From Ailurus styani (Eukaryota > Chordata > Mammalia > Carnivora > Ailuridae): a DNA stretch of 64,000 bases. Below the pieces are notes generated by a model. It was not told where the DNA came from. It searched no databases and saw only the letters and a list, made by a program, of their open reading frames with translations. The first letter of the stretch is position 1, and every line of letters begins with the position of its first letter. The stretch is from positions 530,200-594,199 of the forward strand of contig LNAC01000736.1 in the NCBI GenBank assembly GCA_002007465.1. The letters run 5' to 3'. Shown here piece after piece: positions 1 to 10,744 of this stretch. A program made the translations under genes and the position numbers.

Positions 1-1205
1 ACCCCCGCCCCCGCGCCCCGGGTCAGTGTTGAAGCAAAAACATCCACCTCCCAGTCTTCAAGGGAAGGGGTTTGACTGCATACTTTAAGAGTTCCTGCCT
101 GAGGGTCCAGTTTGTAGTTAGCACACTTAAAGATTTACTGTGACCTTCCTCAGACCCAAAAGATCCAGTGGGCACTCCCCCACCTTCTACCTCTGGCTTG
201 CTCCAATAATAAAAACAAGTTGTCAACATATCCTTGGAAGGAGTTTATGGACACATTTAGTACCCCAAATTTTACAGCTGCCACCCAAGGGACACCTTTC
301 CCCCCAAATCACCTAGGTCTGATAGCCAATGAGGCTTGCATTCATTCATGGGAAAATAGCAACAAAGAAGCAGTTTTTAAGTGGGCACAGGAGAGCCTCC
401 CCATGGCTATCCTCCTGGACCCAGTGCAGAGGAAGTAGGTGAAAACAGGCATCTTCTAGTTTCTCCCTGGAAAGGACTTCACTACATACTTTCCCAGCCT
501 CTACCTGAACATCTATTTTCTTCCCTTTGGGACATAGATTGATCTGGGACTGTTCTCAGTTACTAGCAGCCACTAAGAACAAATATGGTTACATGACAAT
601 TATAAATGTTTGAGAGAAAACCAGGAGCTTGGACCATGCTGATTGATGAGGTTCGTTTCCTATACATGACCAGTTTGTAAACACAGGGAGCAGTAGCTGT
701 TTTATCTAATGTGTAGAGATCAATACAGAGAGTCAAGAAAAATGAAGAAATAGGGGAATATGTTCCAATCAAAAGACCAAGATAAATCTCTAGAAACTGA
801 TCTTAATGAAATGGAGATAAGTGATTTAGCAAAAAAGAGAGTGCAAAATAATAGTCATAGAAATGCTTACCAAGGTCAGAAGAACACTATAATAAAATAA
901 AAAAGATAAAATATCAAAAATATCAAAGAAACCATAGAGCTAAAGAATACAATAATGGAACTGAAAAATTCAATTGGAGGAGTCAAAAGCAGACTGGATC
1001 AAGTGAACAGAGCCTCAGCAAACTCAAAAATGGGTCAGTGGAATTCATCCAATTAAAGGAGCAAAAAAGAAAAAAGAAAAAAAACAGCAAAGATAGCTTA
1101 GCAGAATTAGGAACATCATTAAGTAGATCCATATGTATATTGAAGGGGTCTCAGAAAAGAAAAAGAGAAAGGGGGATAAAGCTCACTCAAAAAAATAATG
1201 ACTGA

Positions 1206-1392
1206 GGGTCGCCTGGGTGGCTCAGTCGTTAAGCATCTGCCTTTGGCTCAGGTCACGATCCCAGGGTCCTGGGGTCGAGCCCCACGTCGGGCTCTCTGCT
1301 CCGAGGAAAGCCTGTTTCTCCCTCTCCCACTCCCCCTGCTTGTTGTTTCCTCTCTCTAGCTGTGTCTCTCTCTGTCAAATAAATAAATAAAT
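1206..1392 (+). mobile_element. CAN-SINE, older type, with target-site duplication
   Basis: tRNA-Lys-like head at about 1208-1260, CT-rich body, and an AAATAAATAAATA tail. The flanks carry a 14-bp direct repeat AAAATAATGACTGA at 1192-1205 and 1393-1406. The head has CAGTCGTTAAGCATCTGCC rather than the younger GTGGGTTAAAGCC form. It interrupts the ORF1 remnant of the surrounding L1. Confidence 0.95.
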
Positions 1393-1495
1393 AAAATAAT
1401 GACTGAAACCTTTTCTAACCTGAGGAAAGAAACAGACATCCAGAACTAAAAAGCACAGAAAGTACAAAATAAAATGACTCTAAAGAAATCTACAT

Positions 1496-1691
1496 ATAGG
1501 ACGCCTGGGTGGCTCAGTGGGTTAAAGCCTCTGCTTTCAGCTCAGGTCATGATCTCAGGGTCCTGGGATCGAGGCCCGCATCGGGCTCCGGTCTCAGGGG
1601 GGAGCCTGCTTCCTTCTCTCTCTACCTGCATCTCTGCTACTTGTGATCTCGCTCTCTGTCAAGTAAATAAATTTTAAAAAATCTTAAAAAA
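1496..1691 (+). mobile_element. CAN-SINE, GTGGGTTAAAGCC type, with target-site duplication
   Basis: Head GACGCCTGGGTGGCTCAG at 1500, then GTGGGTTAAAGCCTCTGC, body, and an A-rich tail ending in AATCTTAAAAAAAA. A 14-bp duplication AAAGAAATCTACAT lies at 1482-1495 and 1692-1705. It is only about 100 bp from the preceding SINE and in the same orientation. Confidence 0.95.
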
Positions 1692-4339
1692 AAAGAAATC
1701 TACATGTATATTAAAATTAATTGTCAAAAGAGAGAATTTTGAAAGCAATAAGACAAAAGCTACTTGTTATATGCAAGGAAATTTCCATAAGATTGTAAGC
1801 AAATTTTTCAGCAAACATTTTGCAAGGTAGACGGGACCAGCATGATGTATTCAAAGTTTTAGAGGAAAAGACTGTACTGATCAAGAATATTTTACCCAGA
1901 AAACTTGTGACTCAGAATTTAAGGAGAGACCAAGAGTTTCCTAGACGAACAAAAGCCAAAGGAGTTTATCACCACTGGACAGGCCTTACAAGAAATTTCA
2001 AAGAGAATTCTTTAAGCCTAAACAAAAGGGTGCTAATTAGTAACATGACAACATATGAAAGTTTAAAACTCTCTGGTAAAGAGAAATATATAGCTAAATT
2101 AAGAATACTCTGAAATTGTAATGATGCTAGATAAATCACTTATAATTCTAGTATAAAGGTTAAAAAACAAATGTCTAAAAATTAACTATAACTAAAATAA
2201 TTTGTTAATGCATGCACAGTATAAAAAGCCATTACCATTAAATGGGAGGGGCATAGTAATGTAGAACTTTTGTGTTTATTTGAAGATAAATTGTTAACAG
2301 CTTAAAATAGACTATTATAACTATAAGATGCTTGTGTAAGTTTCTTGGTAACTACAAAGCATAAACTTATTGTTTTTATGGTAGAGACACAAAAGATAAA
2401 AAGAAAGAATACTGCTACAGAAAATCATCAAATCACCAAAAAGAGAAAAGGAGGAATAAAGGAAAAAAAGACACCACAAGAACATCAGTAAATAATTACT
2501 GAAATGGCAATAGTAAGTCCATACCTGTCAATAATTATTTGAAATGCAAATAGACTAAATTCTTTAATCAAAAGATGTACAGTGGCTGAATGAATTAAAA
2601 AAATAAGATGCAAATACATTTACCTAAAAGAGTCTCATTTCAGCTTAGAAATAGAAAGTCCAATGATAGAAAAAAGTATCCCATACAAATGGAAACCAAC
2701 AGAAAATATGGGTAGTTATACTTATCTCAGAGAAAATAGAATTGAAGCCAAAAACTCTAACAGAGAGAAAGAAGAGCAATATGTAATCATAAAGGGGTCA
2801 ATGCATAAAGAGAATATAACTATCGTAAATATTTAGGTGTCCATCATTGGAACACTAAATATATAACACAAATATTACAGTCCTGAAGGGAGAAATAGAT
2901 AATAATGTAATAATAGTAGTGGTTTTGATACCCCATTTTCAATGATGAATAGATCATCCAGATAGAAACTCAAAAAGAAAACTTAAGACTTAAGCTACAC
3001 ATTAAATGAACTAAACCTTAGGGAGATATACAGAACATTTCATCCAACAGTGGCAGAATACATGCTTTTTTCTAGCACACATGGTACATTCTCCAGGAGA
3101 GATTATATGTAAGGCCACAATAAAATCTTAACAAATTTAAGAAGAGAGAAATTATATCTTTTCTGACTACAGTGGTATCGAACTAGAAATCAATTATAAA
3201 AAGAAAACTAGAAACATTGCAAATATGTGGCAATTAAACAACATGCTCCCAAGCAACGAATGGGTTAAAGAAGAAGTCAAACGGGTGGGGGGGAGAAGAA
3301 AAATTATGAGACAAATGAAAATGGAAACACAATAACCCAAAACTTATGGGATGTGACAAAGTCAGTTCTAAGAGGGAATTTCATAACCATAAATGTCTAC
3401 ATTAAGAAAAATGAAAGTTCTCAAACAACCAAACTTAATATCTAAAGGAACTAGAAAAAGCAGAGCAAGTGAAGCCCAAAGTTAGTAGAAAGAAGGAAAT
3501 AAATCAGAGTGGAAATAAATAATATAGAGATTAAAAAGACAAGAGAAAAGATAAATAAAACTAAGAGCTGTTTTTTTAAAGATATAAACAAAATTGACAA
3601 ATCTTTAGCTAGACAGAGAAAAAGGAGGCTCAGATAAATAAAATAAAAAATGAAAGAAGAAACATGGTAATTGATGCCACAGAAATACTAAGCTTGATAA
3701 GAAACTACTATGAACAATTGTATAACAAACAATTAGATAACCTAAAAAAAAAAGGGTGCATTTCTAGACCCATACAACCCGCCAAGACTGAATCACAAAG
3801 AAAGAGAAAACCTGAGTGGGTAAGTTACTTATAAAGAGATTGAATTAGTAATCAAAACCTCCCAGCAAACAAAAGTCCAGGACCAGATGGCTTTGCTAGT
3901 GGATTCTACCAAACATTTAAAGGAGAATTAATATAAATTCTTTTCCAACTCTTCCAAGAAATTGAAGAAGGGGGGCACTTCCAAGCCCATTTCACAATGC
4001 CATCATTACCCTGATACCAAAGCCAGATAAGGACATTACAAATGAGAAAATTACAGGCCAATACCCTTGATGAACATAAATAACAAAACCCTCAATTAAT
4101 ATTGGCTAACCAAATTCAGAAGTACATAAAAGAATCATATATCATAATCAAAGTGAGATTTATTCCAGGAAATCAAGGATGGTTGAACATCTGCAAATCA
4201 AACAATGGGATATACCACATTAACAAAATGAAGGATAGAAATCACATCACTATTGCAATAGATGCAGAAGAAACATTTGGCAATATTCGGCATCTCTTCA
4301 CGACAAAAACCCTCAAAAAACTGAGCATATTAGAAAGGC

Positions 4340-4453
4340 TTCCTGACTACAGTGGTAACAAATTAGAAATCTATTATAAGAAGGAAACTGGAAAAATCAG
4401 AAATATGTGGAGATTAAACAACATGCTCCCAAACAACAAATGGGTCAAAGAAA
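4340..4453 (+). repeat. Displaced copy of an upstream ORF2 segment
   Basis: These roughly 113 bases closely match 3161-3272 of the same element; both contain CTGACTACAGTGGTA and ATTAAACAACATGCTCCCAA. In a normal L1 the sequence around 4335 (AAAACCCTCAAAAAACTG) continues directly into the GCCCATATATGACAAA text found at 4462. The copy is therefore an insertion between the two, not part of the usual order. Confidence 0.8.
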
Positions 4454-5092
4454 CATAAAAAGCCCATATATGACAAATCTATTGCTAATGTCATACTCCA
4501 TGATAAAATACTAAAAGCATTTCTCTAAAATCAGAAACAAGGCAAAGATTTACACTCTCACCACTTTTATTCACCATAGTACTATAAGTTCTGACCAGAG
4601 CAATTAGGGGAGAAAAAAAAAAAGAAATAAAAAGCATCCAAAAGCAAAAGAGAAAGCAAAATTGTCTCTTTGCAGATAATATAATATTATATGGGAAAAA
4701 ACTCTGAAGAATCCACTCCAAAACTGTTAAAACTCAGTAAAGTTGTGGGACACAAAATCAGTATGCAAAATCAGTTCGATTTTATACATTAACAATAAAC
4801 TGTCCAAAAGAGATATTAAGGAAAAAATCTCATTTGCAATAGCATCAAAAATAATAAAATACTTAGGAATAAATTTTACCAAGGTGGTGAAAGATCTGTA
4901 CTCTGAAAAGTATAGAACATCAATAAAAGAAACTGAAGAAGATACAAATAAATGGAAAGAGATTCCATTTTCATGGATTACAAGAATTAACATTGTTTAC
5001 ATGTTCATCCTACCCAAAATGATCCACAGATTCAATATAATTTATCAAAATTCCAGTAGTATATTTCACAGAAAAAAAATCCTAAAATTTAT

Positions 5093-5289
5093 GGGCGCCT
5101 GGGTGGCTCAGTGGGTTAAAGCCGCTGCCTTCGGCTCAGGTCATGATCCCAGGGTCCTGGGATCAAGGCCCGCATCGGGCTCTCTGCTCAGCAGGGAGCC
5201 TGCTTCCTCCTCTCTCCTCTCTCTCTGCCTGCCTCTCTGCCTACTTGTAATCTCTCTCTCTGTGTCAAATGAAAAAATAAAATCTTAAA
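5093..5289 (+). mobile_element. CAN-SINE, young type, with long target-site duplication
   Basis: The head GGGCGCCTGGGTGGCTCAG is intact, and the body has the CTGCCTGCCTCTCTGCC signature. The tail is AAAATAAAATCTTAAAAAAA. A duplication of about 20-21 bp, ending CCTAAAATTTAT, flanks it at 5072-5092 and 5290-5310. It lies inside ORF2 of the ancient L1. Confidence 0.96.
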
Positions 5290-6429
5290 AAAAAAAATCC
5301 TAAAATTTATATGTAATCACAAAGACTCTAATTAGCTAATCTTGAGAAAGAAGAACAAAGCTGGAGGCATCATACTTCCTGATTTCAAACTATATTTTAA
5401 AGTATGATAATTAACACAATATGGTATCAGCATAAAAACAGACACATAGATCAATGGAAGAGAATAGAGAGTCCAGAAATAAATTCTTGAGTATCTGGTA
5501 AATTAATTTTCAGCAACAATGCCAAGAATGCTCTGTGAAGAAAGGATAGTATCTTCCATAAATGTTGTTGGGAAAACTGGGTATTTACATGCAAAAGAAT
5601 GAAATTGAACTCCTATCTTACAGCACTTACAAAAACTAACTGAATTAAAAACTTAAGGCTAAGACCTGATATCATGAAACTCCAGCAGAAAACAGGTAAG
5701 AAGTTCCTTGATTTTGGTTGTGACAATGATTTTTTTTTAGATCTGACACCAAAAGCAAAGGCAAAAAACAAACAAGAAAACAAGTGGGACTAAATCAAAC
5801 TAAAAACTTCTGTACAACAAAGAAAATATTCAAAAAACAAAAAGGCAAACTACAAGATAGGATAGGAGAAAATATTTGCAAACCACATATCCAACAGACA
5901 GTTAATATCCAAAATGTACAAGGAACTCATATAGTTCAGTAGTAAAGTAACCAAATAGCCCAATTTTAAAAATGGGCAAAAGAACTGAATAGACATTTTT
6001 TTTTCCAAAGAAGACTACAAACGTCTCACGGGCACATGAAAAGTACTCAGTATCACAAATCATCAGAGAAATGCAAATCAAAACTTCAATGGGATATAAC
6101 CTCACACCTGCCAGGGTATCTATTATCTAAAAAACATGAGACAACAAATGCTGGCAAGGATGTAGAGAAAAGCATATCTTTCTACATGGTTGGTAGGAAT
6201 GTAAACTGGTCAGCCACTAAAGAAAACAGTAGGGAAGTTTTTCAAGAAATTAAAAATAAAGCTACCATATGATATAGCAATCTCATTTCTGGGTATATAT
6301 ACAAAGGAAATGAGGTCATTGCTCAAAGAGAAATCTATACTCCCATGTTGATTGCAACATTATTAACAATAACCATCATGTGGAAATACTTAAGTATCTA
6401 TCAACAGATGAATGGATAAAAATTGTGGT

Positions 6430-6466
6430 TATCTATCTATCTATGTATCTATCTATCTATTATCTA
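6430..6466 (+). repeat. ATCT tetranucleotide microsatellite
   Basis: Imperfect ATCT array with one ATGT unit, inside the ancient L1 just before the younger L1 junction. Confidence 0.9.
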
Positions 6467-7277
6467 GTGGGATATTATTCAGCCTTAATAATGAAGGAAA
6501 TACTAAATGTGAGACCCGAAGCCATAAAAATCCTTGAAGAGAGCACAGATAATAATGTCTCTGACATTGGCTATAGCAACATTTTTCTAGATCTGTCTCC
6601 TGAGGCAAAGGAAATAAAAGCAAATATAAACTATCAGGACTACGTCAAAATAAAAAGGTTCTGCACAGTGAAGGAAACAATCAACAAAACTAAACAACAA
6701 TCTAATGAATGGGAGAAGATATTTGCAAATGACATATCCAATAAAGGGTTAGTATCCAAAATACATAAAAATACATAAAAAACAAAATACATAAAAAATT
6801 CAACACATATGCACAAAAACAAATAATCCAATTTAAAAATGGGCAGAAGAAATGAGCAGTTATTTCTCCAAAGAAGACATCCAGATGGCTGACTCATGAC
6901 AAAATACTCAACATCACTCATCATCAGGGAAATGCAAATCAAAACTCCAATGAGATAACACCTCACACATGTCAGAATGGTTAAAATCAAAACCACAAGA
7001 AACAACAAGTGTTGGTGAGGATGTGGAGAAAAAGGAATTCATGCACTGTTAGTGGGAATGCAAACTGGGGGCAGCCATTGTGAAAACAGTATGGAAGTTC
7101 CTCAAAAAGTTAAAAATAGGACTACCCTAAGATCCAGTAATTGCGCTACTGGATGTTTACCCCCAAAATTCAAATTCAAAAACACAAATTCAAAGAGATA
7201 CATGCATCCTTATACAGTAGCATTATTTACAATAGCCAAACTATGGAAGCAACCCCAGTGTCCATTATGAAATCCAG

Positions 7278-7467
7278 GGACGCCTGGGTGGCTCAGTAGG
7301 TTGAGCTACCAACTTGATTTTGGCTCAGGTCATGATTTCAGGATCTAGACATTGAGCTCTGCCTCAGGATCCACGCTCAGCAGAGAGTCTGTTTGTCCCA
7401 CTCCTTCGCCAGCTCTCTCACACACACTCTCTCTAAAATAAATACATATATAAAATCTTTTAAGAAA
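7278..7467 (+). mobile_element. Diverged CAN-SINE inside the younger L1
   Basis: Head GACGCCTGGGTGGCTCAG at 7279, followed by a diverged GTAGGTTGAGCTACCAACTT segment. The body has lost most CpGs and the tail is AAATAAATACATATATAAAATC. No clear duplication flanks it; only ATGAAAT is shared (7267 and 7470). Part of the host L1 between TGTCCAT and AATGAAAT is missing at this site. Confidence 0.85.
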
Positions 7468-7608
7468 AGAATGAAATTTTGCCATTTTCAATGACATGGC
7501 TGGAGCTAGAGACTATCATGTTAAGGAAATAAGTCAGTCAGAGAAAGACAAATACCATGTGATTTCAGTCATATAAGAAATTTAAGAAACAAATCAAATG
7601 AGCAAAGG

Positions 7609-7611
<3 letters not shown>

Positions 7612-7652
<41 letters not shown>
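7612..7652 (+). repeat. GA dinucleotide microsatellite
   Basis: About 20 uninterrupted GA units within the 3' UTR of the younger L1. Confidence 0.97.
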
Positions 7653-7654
<2 letters not shown>

Positions 7655-8365
7655 AACCAAGAACCAGACTCTTAATTACAGAGAACAAACTGATGGTTAC
7701 CAGGGGGAGGTGGGTGGGGTGATGGGTAAAATAGGTGATGGGGATTAGGGAGTATACTTGTCCTGATGAGTACTGGGTGATATATCAAATTATTGAATCA
7801 CTATACTGTATACATGAAACTAATATAACTATGATAATTATACTGGAATTAAAATAAAATAATAGCATGAAATGAAATGAAATGAAGTTAATATTGTCAT
7901 TTCTGACAACATGGATGAAGCTAGAAGGCATTAGACTAGGTAAAATAAGCAAGGAAGGGAAAAACAAATACTGCATCATTTCACTTACATATGCAGGATC
8001 TAAAAAAAAAAGTTCAACTCATAGAAACAGAGAATAAAATATGAGTTTCCCTGTGCCAGATGGAAAAAATGGAGAAAGTCTGGTAAAAGGGTATGAGCTA
8101 GCTGTTGCAAGTATAAGATAACTAAGATCTGAGGATCTAATGGTGACTAGAGTTAATAACACTATAATGTATAGTTAGAATTTGCTAAGAGAGTAGAATT
8201 TAAGTTTTCTCATCAAAAAATAAAAGGTAAATATGTAAGGTGATGGGAGTGTTAATTAAGTCAGTAGTGGAAATCCCTTCACATTGCATGTGTATATCAA
8301 ATCATTCCACTGTACAGTTTAAATATATTAAGATTTGTCAGTTATATCTCAGTAAAGCTAATAGA

Positions 8366-8879
8366 ACAGCAAACATACTAGTGAAAGAGGTAGAAGAGGG
8401 AGAGAAGAGGTAAAAAAAAAAAGCAAAGGTCATATTCTCATTTATGTGGTGTGCTGTTTAAAGTTGTCTTTATCATGGTTGAGACAATCAATAAAAGCAT
8501 AAATATATTATTTGAAGCTTACAAAAGTATTGAACAAAAATCTAGAGTTAAGCAAACTAACTCTGTAGTGTGATTTTTAAATCACAAGTATGTATTCTAT
8601 TATAAAAGAGTTTAAATATCCGTTTGAAAATAAATTTCAATAAACATGGGGGGAGGTAAGGAATAGAAGGGAGAGCCTGAAAGCAGAGGAAAAGTCAGAG
8701 AACACATTTCCATCTTCGGAGAGCCCAGAGATAGTTCTTGCAGGTGGGAAGGAGATGCCAGGCTCACCTTACCTTTTATAACCTTTGTCTTTTAGTCATT
8801 CACTTATACACACTATCTACTTAAAAGTTCTGTGAAAATGGGTGCTAGGTGATAATATGTATAATGCCTCATTTTAGAA
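8366..8879. other. Single-copy non-coding stretch
   Basis: AT-rich sequence after the ancient L1 with no recognisable repeat, open frame or RNA gene. Confidence 0.5.
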
Positions 8880-9300
8880 AGATTTTCTCCCGCAGATGAG
8901 GCTGGTCCTGATGCAAGCGTGCTTACACGCCTGCTACTGGCTGAAAGAGACGAGCCTCCCCGTGTATGACGGAGGAAGGAAACCGAGCACCAGGAAGACA
9001 GTGGACACTGCCGGCTGCCCCCTGCCCCCTCCACGGTGTGTGACAGTGCTAACACAAAACGGGAACGACAGACCAATTGGCATCACGAAAAGACTGGGAA
9101 TATTTATTCCAAGTGCTGGCTCTTCGTCTGGACATTTTCCATCTTCACTTATGTCAGGGACCCCCCCCCAACTGCTCATTGACACTTTAATTCACGTACT
9201 GACAGGGTTTAACAACCAGTCATGTTCAGATAGATAGAATTTAACACCAGCAATAAAAACGCGAAGCACATCAAATAACAATTTAATCAATATACGGAAA
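8880..9300 (+). other. CpG-dense single-copy patch; possible terminal exon or conserved element
   Basis: This patch holds over a dozen CpG dinucleotides, whereas neighbouring sequence is nearly free of them. It begins with a good-looking splice acceptor (TTTTCTCCCGCAG, ending at 8895). An open frame of 113 codons runs from the ATG directly after it (8896) to 9237, and an AATAAA lies at about 9253. The protein, starting MRLVLMQACLHACYW, is not one I recognise and has low complexity in its Pro-rich centre. Overlapping open frames also exist on the minus strand, which weakens the coding case. It could be the last exon of a long non-coding RNA, a conserved regulatory element, or a chance island. 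Confidence 0.25.
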
Positions 9301-9710
9301 TAAGTTTTATTGTGTAAAAGCAGCTGTGTAAGGTTCTTCAGGACTTTTCTCAGGATTGAATTTCACATCCTGTACTTCTGCAGAATGACATCCAGACAGT
9401 GGCAGCCTCGGCCACCTCTCCCCCTGACCCCTCTAACCCCGCTGCACATCAGGAAGTTGACTTAGTGGCCAGAACTCTCATGGACAGTAAGAGAAGCAGC
9501 CCTAAAATTTTCATTTTTGTCTTACTGGCCAGGATTAGAAGTCTTTCTGGAGTTTGGCTCTAAGAGGTATCTGCCACCTGCCTATATCCCTAACAGACCT
9601 AAATTATTTCCTGCTTTAAAGTGTGTATATTTCTGGCGACCTTTCCAGAATCTATTTACCTTGAACAATTCTAATTTGAGTCAAGTTTCCAGTTTGGAAA
9701 ATGAAAAACC
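9301..9710. other. Single-copy non-coding stretch
   Basis: No repeat or gene recognised. It includes an AT-rich start and moderately C-rich text around 9390-9450. Confidence 0.45.
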
Positions 9711-9725
9711 ATTTATACTTTTCTT

Positions 9726-9957
9726 TTATTTTCTTTTAGATTTTATTTCTATATTTGAGAGAGAGAGAGAGAGAGAGTACACAGGAAGAGCGTGGAGGGG
9801 GTAGAGGTGGATGGAGAAGCAGAGGAAGGAGAAGCAGACTCCCTGCTGAGCAGGAAGCCTGCTGGGGGACTTGATCCCAGGACTCTGAGATCATTACCTG
9901 AGCTCAAGGCAGACTGAGCTCAAGGCAGTTTAAGACTGAGCCACCCAGCCTCCCCTT
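9726..9957 (-). mobile_element. CAN-SINE, older type, antisense
   Basis: Read on the minus strand, the head complements GACTGAGCCACCCAG at about 9934-9948 and the tail is the TTTTAGATTTTATTT run at 9735. A short internal repeat of GAGCTCAAGGCAG (9899 and 9916) lies in the head. Flanking duplications ATTTATACTTTTCTT (9711-9725) and ATTTACACTTTTCTT (9958-9972) differ at one base. Confidence 0.92.
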
Positions 9958-9972
9958 ATTTACACTTTTCTT

Positions 9973-10740
9973 GATGAATAGTAAGGTAATATGATCCTCA
10001 TTCCGGAAAAGGAATAGGTAAGAATCAAATTCTGTACCTTCTTGGCATCTGTTAAAGGTAATTCCAGTGCCTGACTTCTCAGTAAACCAATCATCAAGGC
10101 TTCCTTTTTGTTGTTGTTTAAATGTATCTGCAAAAGATCCAACATTCTACATAGGTGTTAATTAATTCTTCTGTTCTTCCCTGAACTACTGGCACCAAGA
10201 GGTATTGGTCAATAATCCCTTTTCTTCTTTTGGTTAACCAAAAGTTCTTTTGGTTAATGAAACATCATTTTGAATCAGTCTATCTGAGACTTACAAGCAG
10301 TATGGGTAAAGAAAATTCTAAGCTAAAGATGTGTATAGAGGAAAAGGTGTTACCATGTATGTATCTGCATTGCCCATAATTCATTGTGTTTACTTTTAAT
10401 CTAGTGCAAAATCACTGATTCATGTAGTTACTATCTAACTTGTAAATTTCCAGACAAGAGGAGGGAAGTGACAAAATCAACTCAATTTTATTTACCTACC
10501 ATACTCCCTCTTAAGGAAGAAAAAGTTCTATTTAGAAGAAATCATCTCAGGATAAAGTTAAACAAAACCTTAGAGATGTAAAACAACAAATTCCAAATTT
10601 GTCACCAGAAAATAATACTGATCTCTTTTGAAAATCAATTGCTTTGACTAATTGTGTTAATATAAGTTATTACTAAAAACAACGTATGCTTAGAGTTGAA
10701 TTTAAATGCCAGTGTTAAGTTTTATGGTAATTGTAGAAAA
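9973..10740. other. Single-copy non-coding stretch
   Basis: AT-rich, no recognised repeat other than the palindrome at 10227. Confidence 0.45.
10227..10244. repeat. Perfect 18-bp palindrome
   Basis: CTTTTGGTTAACCAAAAG is its own reverse complement. The left arm TTCTTTTGGTTAA (10225-10237) is repeated directly at 10245-10257. Confidence 0.9.
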
Positions 10741-10744
10741 ACGT

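Larger units (their letters stand above)
740..2112 (+). pseudogene. L1 ORF1 remnant (nucleic-acid-binding chaperone), broken
   Basis: ORF1 of L1 encodes an RNA-binding chaperone that coats the element's own RNA. The remnant begins near an ATGAAGAAATAG at 740, where the start codon is followed within three codons by a stop. A conserved-looking stretch at about 784-822 can be read as LETDLNEMEISDL. The 3' part, with a 97-codon open stretch at 1820-2113, corresponds to the end of ORF1 and includes the phrase coding for a GVYHHWTGLTRN-like segment before the inter-ORF spacer. Two SINEs split the frame. Several stops and frame changes make it non-functional. Confidence 0.75.
2503..6500 (+). pseudogene. 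L1 ORF2 remnant (endonuclease-reverse transcriptase), broken
   Basis: ORF2 of L1 normally encodes an apurinic-type endonuclease, a reverse transcriptase and a cysteine-rich C-terminal domain that carry out target-primed reverse transcription. Here the start is recognisable at 2503 as MAIVSPYLSII, followed by stops. The endonuclease region runs to about 3200 and reverse transcriptase to about 4900. The box that is FADD in active elements reads L-F-A-D-N-I-I-L-Y at 4666-4692, so the second catalytic aspartate is asparagine. A duplicated ORF2 segment sits at about 4340-4453 and a SINE at 5093-5289. Many stops and frame changes throughout; the longest remaining open stretch is 181 codons at 4743-5288, and its end is SINE sequence. 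Clearly dead. Confidence 0.88.
6503..7864 (+). mobile_element. Younger carnivore L1, 5'-truncated, nested in the ancient L1
   Basis: The ancient L1 text ends near AATGAAGGAAATAC at 6502 and resumes near 7870 with GTCATTTCTGACAACATGGATG. Between them is a second L1 in the same orientation. It starts in the late part of ORF2 (readable as KILEESTDNN at about 6525), passes the C-terminal domain (LFTIAKLWKQPQC at about 7229-7267) and ends in a carnivore-type 3' UTR (GATGGTTACCAGGGGGAGG at 7691) and an AAAATAAAATAA tail. Frames are broken. Exact target-site duplications are not clear, partly because the right flank is an ATGAA-type repeat. Confidence 0.82.
1..8365 (+). mobile_element. Ancient L1 retrotransposon, near full length, with nested insertions
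   Basis: The segment follows L1 order from 5' UTR (about 23-735) through ORF1 remnant (about 740-2110), ORF2 remnant (about 2503-6500) and 3' UTR (about 7870-8365). The 3' end reads like L1MA/L1MB-type elements, finishing near a CTCAGTAAAGCT motif at 8349. Interruptions are SINEs at 1206-1392, 1496-1691 and 5093-5289 and a younger L1 at about 6503-7864. Subtracting them and their duplicated target sites leaves about 6.3-6.4 kb. Both reading frames carry many stops and indels, so it cannot move by itself. The 5' limit is uncertain because the GC-rich first 22 bases may lie outside the element and the window begins there. Subfamily naming is from memory. Confidence 0.88.

Noticed and set aside
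1206..1260. tRNA-like sequence in SINE heads
   Set aside because: These are tRNA-derived retrotransposon heads with no cloverleaf-compatible 3' half, so not tRNA genes.
4102..5288. Open frames of 118 and 181 codons
   Set aside because: Remnants of L1 ORF2, the second running into a SINE; not independent genes.
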